DNA of 64,000 nt from Micromonosporaceae bacterium KJ-029 (GTDB lineage: Bacteria; Actinomycetota; Actinomycetes; Mycobacteriales; Micromonosporaceae). The notes beneath the pieces are model-generated. The model made no database searches. It saw nothing but the letters and a program-made list of their open reading frames with translations, and was not told the DNA's origin. The stretch is from positions 1 to 64,000 of the forward strand of contig BIFP01000057.1 in NCBI GenBank assembly GCA_005402585.1, written 5' to 3'. Made by a program: the position numbers and the translations under genes. How positions within the stretch are numbered: the first letter of the stretch is position 1; each line of letters opens with the position of its first letter. Shown here piece after piece: positions 43,190 through 52,061 of the stretch.

Positions 43190-43204
43190 TTCCACAATAC
43201 GGGT
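43190..43204. promoter_or_regulatory. Candidate IclR operator, site D2
   Basis: On the minus strand ACCCGTATTGTGGAA, 12 of 15 matches to ATCCGTAATGTGGAT. Centred 20 bp (two helical turns) from D1, a spacing that allows two dimers on one face. Confidence 0.55.
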
Positions 43205-43390
43205 TGGCGGTTCGTCAACTGGGCTCCCGCGATCCGAGGTTGTTCCCGAACCCATTTCCGGGCCTGGCCGAGCGCCTGCACAAGCGGGCCTATCAACTGT
43301 CCGGAATGACCCGAGGATCTGGCCGGCCCGCGCCGTTACCCGATGCACCGGACCGACCTCACCACATCGCGACCACGTCGGATCTAGGAC

Positions 43391-44824
43391 CAATGCCATT
43401 AAGTTAAGACGTCTGGGCAGGCCAGCTTGGGTATGGCGAGTCCGTTGTGGCGGGTGGTCCGGTCGGTGGGTCGTTTGACGCGGTAGGAGCTGTTGCGGGC
43501 GCGTTTGATCACGCGGGGGCAACTGCGGTCGCGTCGGGGCGGGTTCGGCTGGTGGCGGATCTCGGTGAGCGCGTCGTCGAGGGCGGTGGAAAGGTGCTCA
43601 GGGGGTAGTGGCCGCCTGGTCGGTGACCTGGCGGCGCACGACGCGTAGGCCTTTGACGAACGACATGCGGTCGGGGTCGTAGCCGGCTGGGTCGGCTGCT
43701 TCCAGCAGCAGCGCGCGGATGGCGTAGTGGGCCAGCAGTAGTCCCCACATGTGCTGCTCGACCAGGTCCGGGGCCTTCGATCGGAGGACTTCGCCGCGGC
43801 CGCGCAGATCCGTCTTGATCTCGTCCAGAGCGGACTCTTCTTCCCAGCGCTGCTGGTAAGCACCCGCCAGTTCCATCGCGGGGACCTCGTGGTCGTCGGT
43901 GGTGACCACCGCGATGAGTTCGCCATCGGGGTTGCGGTCCGGGACGGTGTACTCGACCACCCTGACGAGGCGGGCGAGATCGGCGGGGATCTCCTGGCCG
44001 GTCCGGGCCTGCTCGACCAGCCTGGCCCGGCGTTGCGCGGACAACCCCGCCTTGAAGATCAGTGCCTGGTAGGAGCCGTCCGCGAGCCACCGCAGATGCC
44101 CGATGGACACGCTCGCGCCGACCCGCCAGGCCAGATCCTTGATCAGGGTACGTTCCCCGGTGCGGCACGAGCCGAGTACTGCCCCGACGATCGCGTGGCT
44201 GCCGCACTCGGCCAACGCCGCGATGTGCAGTTTCGGGTACGCCGACGCCTTCGGCCCCGACCCCATCCGGCCGAAGCGTTCCACGTTGGCCGGGGTGTCG
44301 GCCACGTCGACACTGGTCGCGTCGATCGCCATCAGCCGGCGCCGGGCCAGCCAGGCGCCCTTCGTGCCCGGTCCAGCCAACGGCACGCACGCCCGGTCGA
44401 ACAACATCTTCACCGGCTCGGCACCCAGCCGCTGACGTGCCTGGGTGATCGCCGACGCCGTCGGCACCTGCCAGTCATCGTCCCAGGAACCGAGCCTGCG
44501 CAGGTTACCCACCAGCCGACGCATCACCTCGTCAGAGGACTCGGCGCAGAACAACCCGATCGCGATCACGTAACGGATCATCACGTGCGCCGGCAGCCGC
44601 CGGACCCGCTTCTCACGCCGCCCGCTGCGATTGAGTACCTCTTCCAGCAGATCCCGGTTGAACCGAGCCGACACCACCCCGAGCCCGATGTGATCGGTCA
44701 ACCGGCCATGCGGCCGCAGCGACTCCACCCCAGACGACGTCACGCCACAGCACCGTACCGGCCGGTCGACTCCTCGTCAGCTCACCGCGCTGACCAGCAC
44801 TAATGCCTTAACTGAACGGCATTG
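43391..44824. mobile_element. IS4-family insertion sequence
   Basis: Bounded by 18-bp imperfect inverted repeats: CAATGCCATTAAGTTAAG at 43391-43408, and the complement of CAATGCCGTTCAGTTAAG at 44807-44824 (16 of 18 match). The 1434-bp interior holds one transposase on the minus strand. No clear target duplication is seen. To the right lies the broken end of an ABC-ATPase gene whose 5' part is absent, so the insertion went with a deletion or later rearrangement. Confidence 0.8.
43399..44743 (-). pseudogene. IS4-family transposase, C-terminal frameshift
   Basis: 381 residues are in frame: LPAHVMIRYVIAIGLFCAES, RLMAIDATSVDVADTPAN (first catalytic Asp), DGSYQALIFKAGLSAQ (second Asp region), and YQQRWEEESALDEIKTDLRG, the Y-x2-R-W-E...DE-x2-K box with the third acid. 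At GGGGG 43601-43605 (plus strand) the frame ends early at 43598. With one base fewer it continues PEHLSTALDDALTEIRHQP and RDRSCPRVIKRARNSSYRVK to a stop inside the terminal repeat at 43399. The catalytic triad precedes the lesion, so residual activity cannot be excluded. Confidence 0.8.
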
Positions 44825-45260
44825 GGTCTCGACCGCAGTCCCGGCGTACCATGTGGTCGATCATTCGCGAGTTCAATACTTGCGGCACGCCAGTGCTCAT
44901 CACCACGCACTACTGCGATGAGGCGCAGCAACTCGTCGCCTCGGTGATGATCCTTGACAAGGGGCGGATCGCGGTTGAGGGCGCGATGTTCGATGTGCTC
45001 GCAGCGCTTCCCGCGCGCATCACCTTCACCACAGCGGCATCGTCCGCGGAACTCGCCGAGCTGTGGTCGCTCGTCGCCGGTGATGTCGCGCGAACACCCT
45101 CCGATGACGTTTCCGGAACCGCGGATTCCTGGTGGTCGGTGACCGTTCACGCCCCTGAGCTGCAGGACGGTGTCGCCGCCATCGTGGACTGGGCCCGACG
45201 GCATGATCTGCGCTTGGGCCGGCTGAACTTGCGCCGGCCTCGCTCGAAGAAGTCTTCATT
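44825..45260 (+). pseudogene. ABC transporter ATP-binding protein, 3' remnant
   Basis: Immediately right of the IS4 end, GGTCTCGACCGCAGTCC would read GLDPQS (end of Walker B and D-loop) with one more C. From ATG 44851 the frame gives MWSIIREF, then TPVLITTHYCDEAQQLV (H-loop His) and MILDKGRIAVEG, typical of DrrA-like exporters. Near 45240 another base is missing and the conserved SLEEVF ending appears in a second frame. Walker A and the signature motif are gone, so it is inactive. No permease follows. Confidence 0.75.
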
Positions 45261-45479
45261 CATTGCACCCCGCCGGGTTGCTCGCCATCACCGCACTCGC
45301 CGAGATCTATGACATACCCGACCGCCTGCGACTTTCAGCGCACCCTCCCGGCCCGGGGATCCGGCTCGAAGGATCGGGAGTTCCTCCCGGCGGCGGTGTT
45401 CCTTCGGGTCCCGGCTCGGGCGTGCGGGTCGTTGATACGGTGACCGGCGTCCATCACCGCACCCCGGGGAGACAAAGCA

Positions 45480-46073
45480 ATGAGAAGATACCGCGCCGGC
45501 CTGTTGATCGTCGCGGCGGTGGCATGCGTCGCCGTCCTCGGGGCCGCCGGCGGGTGTTACGTGGCGGACCGTGCCGCGCTCCGGTCGGATGAGACCGCAG
45601 ATCCCGTCAGCTCGTCCGGGGCACCCGCCTCCCCGGACGGTGGGACCGGAAACACCGGTTCGACGTCCGCCGCGTCGAGTGGTGACGGGGGCCCCAGCAC
45701 GCGGACGTACCGAATCAACCGACTGATGTACCGACAGGGGTCGGTGACCGTCACGCTGGTCAGCGCTGAGACTGCAGCTGGCAGTCTGAGGGTCAACCTT
45801 CGTTACCGCAACGACTCACCGGTCGAGTGGCCATTGACCTGCCCGGACGCCGAGGACGACCGGAACCACTCACGGCTGGCCCTGCCCGATGGCCAGATCG
45901 TGCATTCGGAGAACACCTGGTGCGCCACAAACCGGCCTGGTGCCTCCTTCAGCATCGCCCCGGGCGGACAACTGAACAGTTGGGGAGTCTTCCCCATGGT
46001 GCCGGAGATCGAGCAGCCGTTCCAGCTCACCTGGTACGACTTCCCCACCTTGGACGACATCCGGCTTTCCTGA
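45480..46073 (+). CDS. Membrane-anchored extracytoplasmic protein, unknown
   Basis: 197 residues, GGGGAGA upstream of the ATG. N-terminal transmembrane anchor or signal (AGLLIVAAVACVAVLGAAGG) with a following Cys (GGCYV) that is a poor lipobox. Residues about 35-75 are a low-complexity Ser/Gly/Pro linker. The C-terminal domain is beta-rich (SVTVTLVSAETAAGSLRVNL, VNLRYRNDSPVEWPLTCPDA, HSENTWCATNRPGASFSIAP) and resembles DUF4352-like immunoglobulin folds. Two Cys may form a disulphide. Function unknown. Confidence 0.7.
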   Translation: MRRYRAGLLIVAAVACVAVLGAAGGCYVADRAALRSDETADPVSSSGAPASPDGGTGNTGSTSAASSGDGGPSTRTYRINRLMYRQGSVTVTLVSAETAAGSLRVNLRYRNDSPVEWPLTCPDAEDDRNHSRLALPDGQIVHSENTWCATNRPGASFSIAPGGQLNSWGVFPMVPEIEQPFQLTWYDFPTLDDIRLS

Positions 46074-46128
46074 CGCCGTCCCGCGTCTTCAGCGGGGCCT
46101 GCCGGCCGGCGTGATCGGTGCCTCGCGG

Positions 46129-46149
46129 CTAGGGCCTGTCCTGCCGATC
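46129..46149. repeat. Extra copy of the IS5 terminal repeat
   Basis: CTAGGGCCTGTCCTGCCGATC differs at one position from the complement of the right end of the IS5 element (48096-48116). It also closely matches that element's left end (47179-47198). No second transposase is nearby, so it is a solo end left by an earlier copy or a one-ended event. Confidence 0.55.
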
Positions 46150-46187
46150 TTGACCGGTGGGCAGGCCATATGGGTAGGGTGCTCGTC

Positions 46188-46480
46188 ATGATCGAGGACG
46201 CTGCCCCGTCCCGCGAAGCCCTGTAGGCGCTCACGCACACCGAGCGAGCCGCCCTCGCCGACGACTTGGCCGGGCACAGCGTCATCGAGGGCTGCGGGTG
46301 GCGGCGACCGACGGGCCCTTCGCCGCCGGGACCGGCCCGCTGGTCAGCGGCAGCACGCTGGCGCTGACCATGGCGATGGCCGCGCCGCGTACTGCAACGA
46401 CCTCACCGGGCCCGGCATGGCCACCCTGCAGGGAACGCTGCGCCATCGCCTGACGGCCGTCGGCGCGGGGCAGCGGGCGG
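46188..46480 (+). pseudogene. Mycothiol-dependent maleylpyruvate isomerase-like remnant
   Basis: ATG 46188 starts MIEDAAPSREAL, followed by an in-frame TAG at 46224. ALTHTERAALADDLAG then resembles the N-terminal helix of the DinB-like maleylpyruvate isomerase superfamily (TIGR03083-type). Further on, TDGPFAAGTGPLVSGSTLAL and, in another frame, AYCNDLTGPGMATL match the C-terminal part. The middle is deleted and at least one frameshift is present. Clearly non-functional. Confidence 0.55.
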
Positions 46481-46506
46481 CCCGGCCCGTCACTACGGTA
46501 TGGAGG

Positions 46507-47079
46507 ATGGACAGCTTTCACCCGCCGGTGGCCGGCATCGTGCACCAGGCGCCCGGCTCGACCGTACGGCTGCGCCCGGTGGCCGAGGACGACCTGGCGA
46601 TGTTGCGCCGGTTCGCGGTCGAACCCGGGCTGATCGGGCTCGACTGGGCCGGCTTCCGGGACGCCGCCGCGCCGGCCCGCCGCTTCGCCGAGGACGGCTA
46701 TCTCGGCGAGCGGACCGGCGGCCTGATTGTGCAGGTCGAGCCTGCGGCGGATGCCCCGGCGGGCTACCTCAGCTATCTCCAGGGCCAGTACGGCGGGCGG
46801 GCGCCCTACTGGGAGATCGGCATCGTGCTGCTGCCCGAGTGGCGCGGCCAGGGCATCGGCTGGCGGGCCCAGGCGCTGCTCTGCGACTACCTGTTCAGCC
46901 ACACCCCGGCGCAGCGCATTCAGGCCAGCACCCATGCCGAGAACGCCGCCGAGCAGCGGTCGCTGGAGAAGGCCGGCTTCCAGCTGGAGGGGGTCGTGCG
47001 GGCCTGCGAGTTTCGGGCCGGCGCCTGGCGTGACGGGTGGCTCTACAGCCGGCTGCGCGACGACCCGTCACCGCTGTGA
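46507..47079 (+). CDS. GNAT-family N-acetyltransferase
   Basis: 190 residues from ATG 46507; GGAGG abuts the start directly, so initiation may be leaderless or the effective RBS weak. GNAT landmarks: STVRLRPVAEDDLAMLRRFA, YWEIGIVLLPEWRGQGIGWR (acetyl-CoA loop RGQGIG), AQRIQASTHAENAAEQRSLE and KAGFQLEGVVRACEFRAG, typical of RimJ/RimL-like acetyltransferases. Substrate unknown; it could modify protein N-termini, an antibiotic or another amine. Flanked by a decayed gene and an IS5 element. Confidence 0.85.
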   Translation: MDSFHPPVAGIVHQAPGSTVRLRPVAEDDLAMLRRFAVEPGLIGLDWAGFRDAAAPARRFAEDGYLGERTGGLIVQVEPAADAPAGYLSYLQGQYGGRAPYWEIGIVLLPEWRGQGIGWRAQALLCDYLFSHTPAQRIQASTHAENAAEQRSLEKAGFQLEGVVRACEFRAGAWRDGWLYSRLRDDPSPL

Positions 47080-47178
47080 CCGAACGGCTCGGCGTCCCCG
47101 CGGTTGTGGGTCGAGCCGTTGCGGAAGACGTCCCTGGCAGCAACCCGTGTCATGGCGGCTGAGCCTGCCCAGCGGGGG

Positions 47179-48116
47179 CTAGGCGTGTCCTGCCGATCTT
47201 GTAGCGCTGGGTCGTTGACGATGTGCCGGTGGTACGTCGTGGTGAACTGACCGATGAGGCGTGGGCGGTGATCGCACCGCTCCTACCGGAGCCTGGCGGG
47301 GCGCGGGGGCGGTGGCGGGATCACCGTCAGGTCATCAACGGGATTCTGTGGAAGCTGCGCACGGGTGCGCCGTGGCGTGACCTGCCGGAACGCTTCGGGC
47401 CGTGGAAGACCTGCCACGAACGGCTGCGACGGTGGACCGCGGACGGGACGTGGGATCGGATCCTCGCGGCGGCGCAGGTGCATGACGACGGCATACCGGT
47501 GCAGTGGACGATCAGCATCGACTCGTCGATCGTGCGGGCGCACCAGCATGCCGCTGGCGCCCCCAAAAAAGGGGCTCCCCGACAAGTCCGGCGACGCCTG
47601 GTGCGCAAGATGGCGAGGCCATCGGCCGATCCCGAGGCGGGCTGAGCACGAAGATCCACCTCGCCGTCGACGGACGCGGCCGGCCGTTGTCGATCCTGCT
47701 CACCCCCGGCCAGGCCGGCGACAACCCCCAGCTCCTCGCGCTGCTCGACGCGATCCGGGTCAACGAGCCCGGACCGGGCCGGCCCCGCAAGCGACCCGAG
47801 GTGTTGATCGCGGACAAGGGCTACGCCCACGACTCCACCCGCCGAGCCCTACGGCAGCGCGGGATCCGGCACGTCATCCCCGAACGCTCGGACCAGATCG
47901 CCCGCCGTGCTGCCAAGGGCAGCAACGGCGGCAGGCCACCCGCCTTCGACAAGGCGATCTACCGCAAGCGCAACGTCGTTGAACGCTGCTTCAACCGGCT
48001 CAAACAGTGGCGCGACCTGGCCACCCGATACGCCAAACGCGCATCCCTCTACCGGGCCAGCCTCGTGCTCATCGCGGCCATCATCTGGCTTCCATGATCG
48101 ACAGGACAGGCCCTAG
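47179..48116 (+). mobile_element. IS5-family (IS427-like) insertion sequence
   Basis: Ends CTAGGCGTGTCCTGCCGATC (47179-47198) and, inverted, CTAGGGCCTGTCCTGTCGATC (48096-48116) form about 20-bp imperfect repeats. Each is flanked by CTA or CTAG, a plausible short target duplication. One transposase with a frameshift window fills the interior. About 0.94 kb, usual for the group. Confidence 0.75.
47223..48097 (+). CDS. IS5-family transposase, two frames joined by a -1 slippery site
   Basis: The first frame (47223-47645) carries the DUF4096 domain: ELTDEAWAVIAPLLPEPGG, GILWKLRTGAPWRDLPERFG and WTISIDSSIVRAHQHAAGA with the first catalytic Asp. The second frame continues GRSRGGLSTKIHLAVDGRGR, RPEVLIADKGYAHDSTRRAL (second Asp) and YRKRNVVERCFNRLKQWRDL (Glu). 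They overlap around CCCCC-AAAAAA-GGGG, with A6 at 47565-47570. A -1 slip there joins them into about 290 residues. Programmed -1 frameshifting at A6G is known in this IS group, so the element may be functional. Confidence 0.82.
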
Positions 48117-48840
48117 TCGGTGACACCGCCCGAACAGCTGCTGGTTGGCCGTCGTCGGCCACCTGCCGTCCCGCCCGGGTGGCCCATGCGCCCGACGGCG
48201 GGCCAGTGGCGGTGGTCGAGTTGCGCGTCGGCCAGCTTTCGGGGGCGATCCCGTTGACCGCCCGGAGCTGCTCGAAAAGGCTCGGCAGCGGGTACGGCGC
48301 CGCATGCGCTGGGCCCGCCGCCATAATCTCCGCCCTCGCCGGGCACCCGGAAGGCCAAGCCGCACTCGCCGACCGCGCCGGCGTACAGGAGCCGACCTTC
48401 AATGACCTGTCCGACTTGTTGGGCATCCACCTGTTCCCCGCGATGATCTGGTTGTGCGCAGGCCTCGTCGCCACCACCGGTGACACCAACATTGCCTGGT
48501 TGCGTCAGTTTCGCCTGGCGGGGTAGCACAGCCCGTGCCGGCCGTCGGTGATGCGCTCCGGGCAGGCTGATTCCCGCTGATCGGCCGGATCAGGTGGGCC
48601 CACGTACACAGCAGCCATCGGCGTCGGCAAGTGTGTACGGGCGGTTGGCAGCAGAGGCGCGACGGCCCGCGCCCAAAGCTCGCCAACTACGGAATGTGAC
48701 GGTAGGGGCGACCTGGCGGTGCGCGGATCTGCCGAGAAGAGTGTGTCCGAGTAGGCGGCTTTCCGCGATATTTGTGCGGTCTATTCGCCAGTCAATCGCC
48801 GTCTTCCAATTTCCCGTCCTTCGAGGTGAACGGTAGAAAA
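48117..48840. other. Intergenic/remnant region
   Basis: About 720 bp without a confident gene. A plus-strand frame near 48310-48526 reads AGHPEGQAALADRAGVQEPT and DLLGIHLFPAMIWLCAGLVA. It may be the tail of a broken gene, but no family or start was recognised. From about 48750 the GC content drops towards the 48841 gene. Confidence 0.4.
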
Positions 48841-49380
48841 CTATTGGAAGTGCGGCCGAAAAAGCTTGAGGCGATTCCTACCGACTCGCCTAGCGCCGTC
48901 CCGCAGATCATCCGCAGAGGCACCTTGTAGGAGAGCCTTGATGTCGTCGTCCTGACTTCGCTCCTCCGCGGCGAGGATATGACGAGTGCGAACAAGGCAC
49001 TCTAGTCGAAAAGCTCCGTTGCGTCCCGCCATCGAGCAGTCCGCCAAAGCCTCCGCGGCGGGATCGGCTACGACGCCAAGAGCAGAGTGGAGAGTTACAA
49101 CTGAGTACAACGCATAGGCCGATGGTCCGACCAACTCGTCCCCTACAGTCATCTCATGCATCGATTCAAGTCCGTCCAGCTGAGTAAAGAATGCCGTCGG
49201 ATCATCCGAATCGTGACTCCACAGGATCTCCAGGGCGTCTACGTAGCGAGCGACGTCGTTCGCTCTATCGGCTCGCGCAACCGTCCACAAAAGTATGCCA
49301 ATCGTACGCTCGGCACAGGCCGCAGCAAAAATCCTCGCCTGCGCGGGCGTCGCCGCGGCAAAGAACTGATCCGATGTCAT
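48841..49380 (-). CDS. Hypothetical helical protein, lower GC
   Basis: 179 residues: SDQFFAAATPAQARIFAAAC, DALEILWSHDSDDPTAFFTQ, LVGPSAYALYSVVTLHSALG, EERSQDDDIKALLQGASADD. It is mostly alpha-helical with no signal or membrane segment. I do not recognise a family, though small helical acidic proteins like this are common among toxin-immunity proteins. Base composition is clearly less GC-rich than the neighbours and codon bias weaker, suggesting recent acquisition. No partner toxin gene is adjacent. Confidence 0.6.
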   Translation of the reverse strand: MTSDQFFAAATPAQARIFAAACAERTIGILLWTVARADRANDVARYVDALEILWSHDSDDPTAFFTQLDGLESMHEMTVGDELVGPSAYALYSVVTLHSALGVVADPAAEALADCSMAGRNGAFRLECLVRTRHILAAEERSQDDDIKALLQGASADDLRDGARRVGRNRLKLFRPHFQ

Positions 49381-49576
49381 CTGTTCGACGATATTCGAGA
49401 ACCGAACTCCATGCGCCTCACCCTACCAAGCGCTAATCCGCTAATCTTCTTACCGTCAGCGCGACTCACCTTGTCGGCGCACTCTCATGCCGCGAGTGCG
49501 CGGTAGCACCTACGACCGTTAGTTAGCCCGTCGTCATAGTCTGCGGCTTGTGACCGCGCAGAGGTGGCAGCGTGGG

Positions 49577-50074
49577 TCAACCCTGGCCGGTGGCAGTGAG
49601 CACGAGATCGTGTGGCCATTCGCCGCGCAGAACACGATCGAGCTGTGGGTCCTCTGAGCTCTCGCAGTACGGTGTCTCGTCGGGGTCGCGCACCACCGTC
49701 TCAACAGGTGCCGCCAGCATTCCCCAGGGTGGGATCGTGTTCGCGAGCCTGCCCGTGAGCCGGAGGTCGCGATACTCGGGTTCCCACCACACATCGAAGA
49801 CGGACCGCAGTTCACGGGGGTCGACCGCGAGCCAGACGCCGAACGTGACGGTATGGCCTTCGGTGAGTTTGATCGGAAGCAGCGCACGGACGAAGGCCCC
49901 GACGTTCGGGACCTGCATCATCGCCGAATCGCGGGCGTTGCCGTGGCTTATCCAGGTGCCAGGTGTTGTCTCCTTGCCGGGCGCGTCGAGCACCGGGTCG
50001 GGCAACGTGAAGCGGACATGCCGGTTGTGTAGGTCAAGGAGACGCCCGCAGGAGGGACAGCCGGCAGCGGTCAC
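49577..50074 (-). CDS. DUF2199-family protein
   Basis: 165 residues. A partial zinc-ribbon CPSCG (Cys6 and Cys9) opens the protein. SHGNARDSAMMQVPNVGAFV and RALLPIKLTEGHTVTFGVWL, then AVDPRELRSVFDVWWEPEYR, follow. The later GRLANTIPPWGMLAAPVETV and final ledge RGEWPHDLVL fit DUF2199. Function of the family is unknown. Separated by 22 bp from the serine hydrolase upstream on the same strand, so possibly co-transcribed. Confidence 0.75.
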   Translation of the reverse strand: MTAAGCPSCGRLLDLHNRHVRFTLPDPVLDAPGKETTPGTWISHGNARDSAMMQVPNVGAFVRALLPIKLTEGHTVTFGVWLAVDPRELRSVFDVWWEPEYRDLRLTGRLANTIPPWGMLAAPVETVVRDPDETPYCESSEDPQLDRVLRGEWPHDLVLTATGQG

Positions 50075-50096
50075 CGCGCGAGTATCCCACTCCAGG

Positions 50097-51470
50097 TCAG
50101 CCGGCCTGCCAGCCGGCTGGGTCGACGCCGCCGGGTACTGGCGTCGTGGGGTCGTAGGGCTGTCGGGTGAAGATGAAGGTGCCGAGGTCGAGGTGGCTGA
50201 CGGTGCCCGTCGGGTCGCGTTGCACCCGCAGCCGTTCGCCGGCGAAGTAGCCGTTGGTGCCTTCCCAGTCGCCGTCGCTGGTGGGGCGTAGCCGGGTGCC
50301 GTGTCCGCCGGGAAACGGGGTCAGTTCCAGGCAGCCATCTGCTTGTGGGCGGAGCACGTACGGGGCCGGTCCCCAGTACCACGGGCCGGCGAGATCCAGT
50401 AGCTGCGGGTCGATTGAGGGCAGCGGGCGCCACGGCGCCGGGATCGGCGGCTCCCGCTCGGCGACCGTCTGCAGCAGGTCCGCGGCGAGAGTACCGGCGG
50501 ACAGGCCGGCGGTCACGTTAGCCATCACGACCGCGCCCAGGGCGTCGTCGGGGCTGACCCACACGGTCGCGACAAAGCCCGGCATCGAGCCGGTGTGCCC
50601 GGCCAACAGCCGGCCGTCGCGGCGCAGCAGCTGCATGCCGAGCCCGTAGCCGATGCCCCAGTCGGTTGCCTCCGGTGCGCTGGCCGGGTTGCGCATCTGC
50701 GCGACGGTGTCCGGATGCAGCACCCGGTCGTCGCCGTCGATGAGGAACGCGGCGAATCTGGCCAGGTCCGTTGCGGTCGACCACAGCTGCCCGGCAGGCG
50801 CCATCAGACCGGTGTCCACGGCGGGCTCCGCCAGCAGCACATCGGCCCAGGGATGCACCGCCCAGCCAGTGGCGTGCGGCGCGACCGGCAGCAGGGTGGT
50901 ACGGGTCATCGCGAGCGGCTCCAGCACCTCGCGCCGCAGCACCTCACCCCACGCCTGGCCGCGAACCCGCTGCACGAGCGCGCCGAGCAGCGCATAGCCG
51001 GGGTTGGAGTAGTGGTGGCGCTGTCCGGCCGGATGCACCTGCGGATCGCTGCCCAGCACGTCGGCCAGGTCGGGTCGCAGCGCGCCCGGAGTTCGTTCCC
51101 ACCACGGGCCCGGCGCCTCAGCGATCAGCCCGGCCGTGTGCGCCAACAGGGCACCGACCGTGGCCTCACCCGCCACCGTGCCAGGCAGGTGCTCGGCCAG
51201 CGAGTCGGTAAGCGCGAGCCGCCCCTCGTCGCGCAGACGAAGCACCAGCACCGCCATGAACGTCTTGGTGATCGAACCGATCCGGTACTGGATACCGCCG
51301 TCCGGCACCCGACCGTCCACCGTGCCCCACCCGCCCACCCACACAGGACGACCATCACGCACCACGGCAGCGACGACCGACGGCGCCCGACCCGCCACCT
51401 GACCAGTAGCCAACCGGTGGACCAGCGCACGTCGGGTCTCAGGCAGCAACGGCGACGGAATCGATGACAT
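50097..51470 (-). CDS. Serine hydrolase of the beta-lactamase / PBP-like (class C) family
   Basis: 457 residues from ATG 51470. Active-site SxxK in YRIGSITKTFMAVLVLRLRD, YxN in HHYSNPGYALLGALVQRV, and HTG (KTG equivalent) in RRDGRLLAGHTGSMPGFVAT. The 120 residues after the catalytic domain form a beta-rich domain (LLDLAGPWYWGPAPYVLRPQ) typical of LACTB/esterase EstB-like proteins. No signal peptide, so probably a cytosolic esterase or peptidase, not a resistance enzyme. Longer upstream frames have no coding bias. Confidence 0.88.
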   Translation of the reverse strand: MSSIPSPLLPETRRALVHRLATGQVAGRAPSVVAAVVRDGRPVWVGGWGTVDGRVPDGGIQYRIGSITKTFMAVLVLRLRDEGRLALTDSLAEHLPGTVAGEATVGALLAHTAGLIAEAPGPWWERTPGALRPDLADVLGSDPQVHPAGQRHHYSNPGYALLGALVQRVRGQAWGEVLRREVLEPLAMTRTTLLPVAPHATGWAVHPWADVLLAEPAVDTGLMAPAGQLWSTATDLARFAAFLIDGDDRVLHPDTVAQMRNPASAPEATDWGIGYGLGMQLLRRDGRLLAGHTGSMPGFVATVWVSPDDALGAVVMANVTAGLSAGTLAADLLQTVAEREPPIPAPWRPLPSIDPQLLDLAGPWYWGPAPYVLRPQADGCLELTPFPGGHGTRLRPTSDGDWEGTNGYFAGERLRVQRDPTGTVSHLDLGTFIFTRQPYDPTTPVPGGVDPAGWQAG

Positions 51471-51593
51471 GCGGGCAAACCTACCGGCCGGCCCGCACCG
51501 CCCCTCAACAATCCGACGCGTGCGGATCCGACGCGATTGACGGCGTACAGCGGCTGCCCACCGGCGTCGGCGCCCGATCGTATTCTCGCCACC

Positions 51594-52061
51594 ATGACGG
51601 ATGAAGGTGTGGACAGTGTTCTGGCGCGCTTGATCGAGGCATTGGCGGCCCAAGTTGACGCGTCGGAGCACTCTGCGCTCGCGCCGGGCGCGGTCGAGGC
51701 ACTGACCGGCCTGAGCAGATCCGAAGCTGGCTTGATCTTCGGCCACGCGGGCCACCTCGTGCACTACGGCACAGACACCGAACCGATCGAGACCCTCATC
51801 CAGCTGATCTCGGACATCCAGCGTCACGAGGCTGAGAGGGATGCCGCGATACTGCCAGGGGACAGAGTGCGACTCGCAGGCGAACTGCCAACCAGCGTGA
51901 CGGACCATGGTGCCACTCGGCCGAGGGAGACGGTGTTCACCGTCCGCTACGTCGGTGATGACGCGACGATCGACGTGCAACCGGACTTGACCGAGGACTA
52001 CACGATCACGTCGGTGCCGATCGCCACCGTGCAGCCAGCACGGACGCAGAGCACGACATAG
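51594..52061 (+). CDS. Hypothetical protein
   Basis: 155 residues from ATG 51594. N-terminal half helical (DSVLARLIEALAAQVDASEH, LIQLISDIQRHEAERDAAIL); C-terminal half a small beta domain (GDRVRLAGELPTSV, ETVFTVRYVGDDATIDVQPD). No motif recognised. Divergent from the serine hydrolase with a 123-bp gap; it may share its promoter region. Confidence 0.6.
   Translation: MTDEGVDSVLARLIEALAAQVDASEHSALAPGAVEALTGLSRSEAGLIFGHAGHLVHYGTDTEPIETLIQLISDIQRHEAERDAAILPGDRVRLAGELPTSVTDHGATRPRETVFTVRYVGDDATIDVQPDLTEDYTITSVPIATVQPARTQSTT

Noticed and set aside
43391..44824. Target-site duplication for the IS4 element
   Set aside because: Flanks (CTAGGAC left, GGTCTCG right) show no convincing direct repeat.
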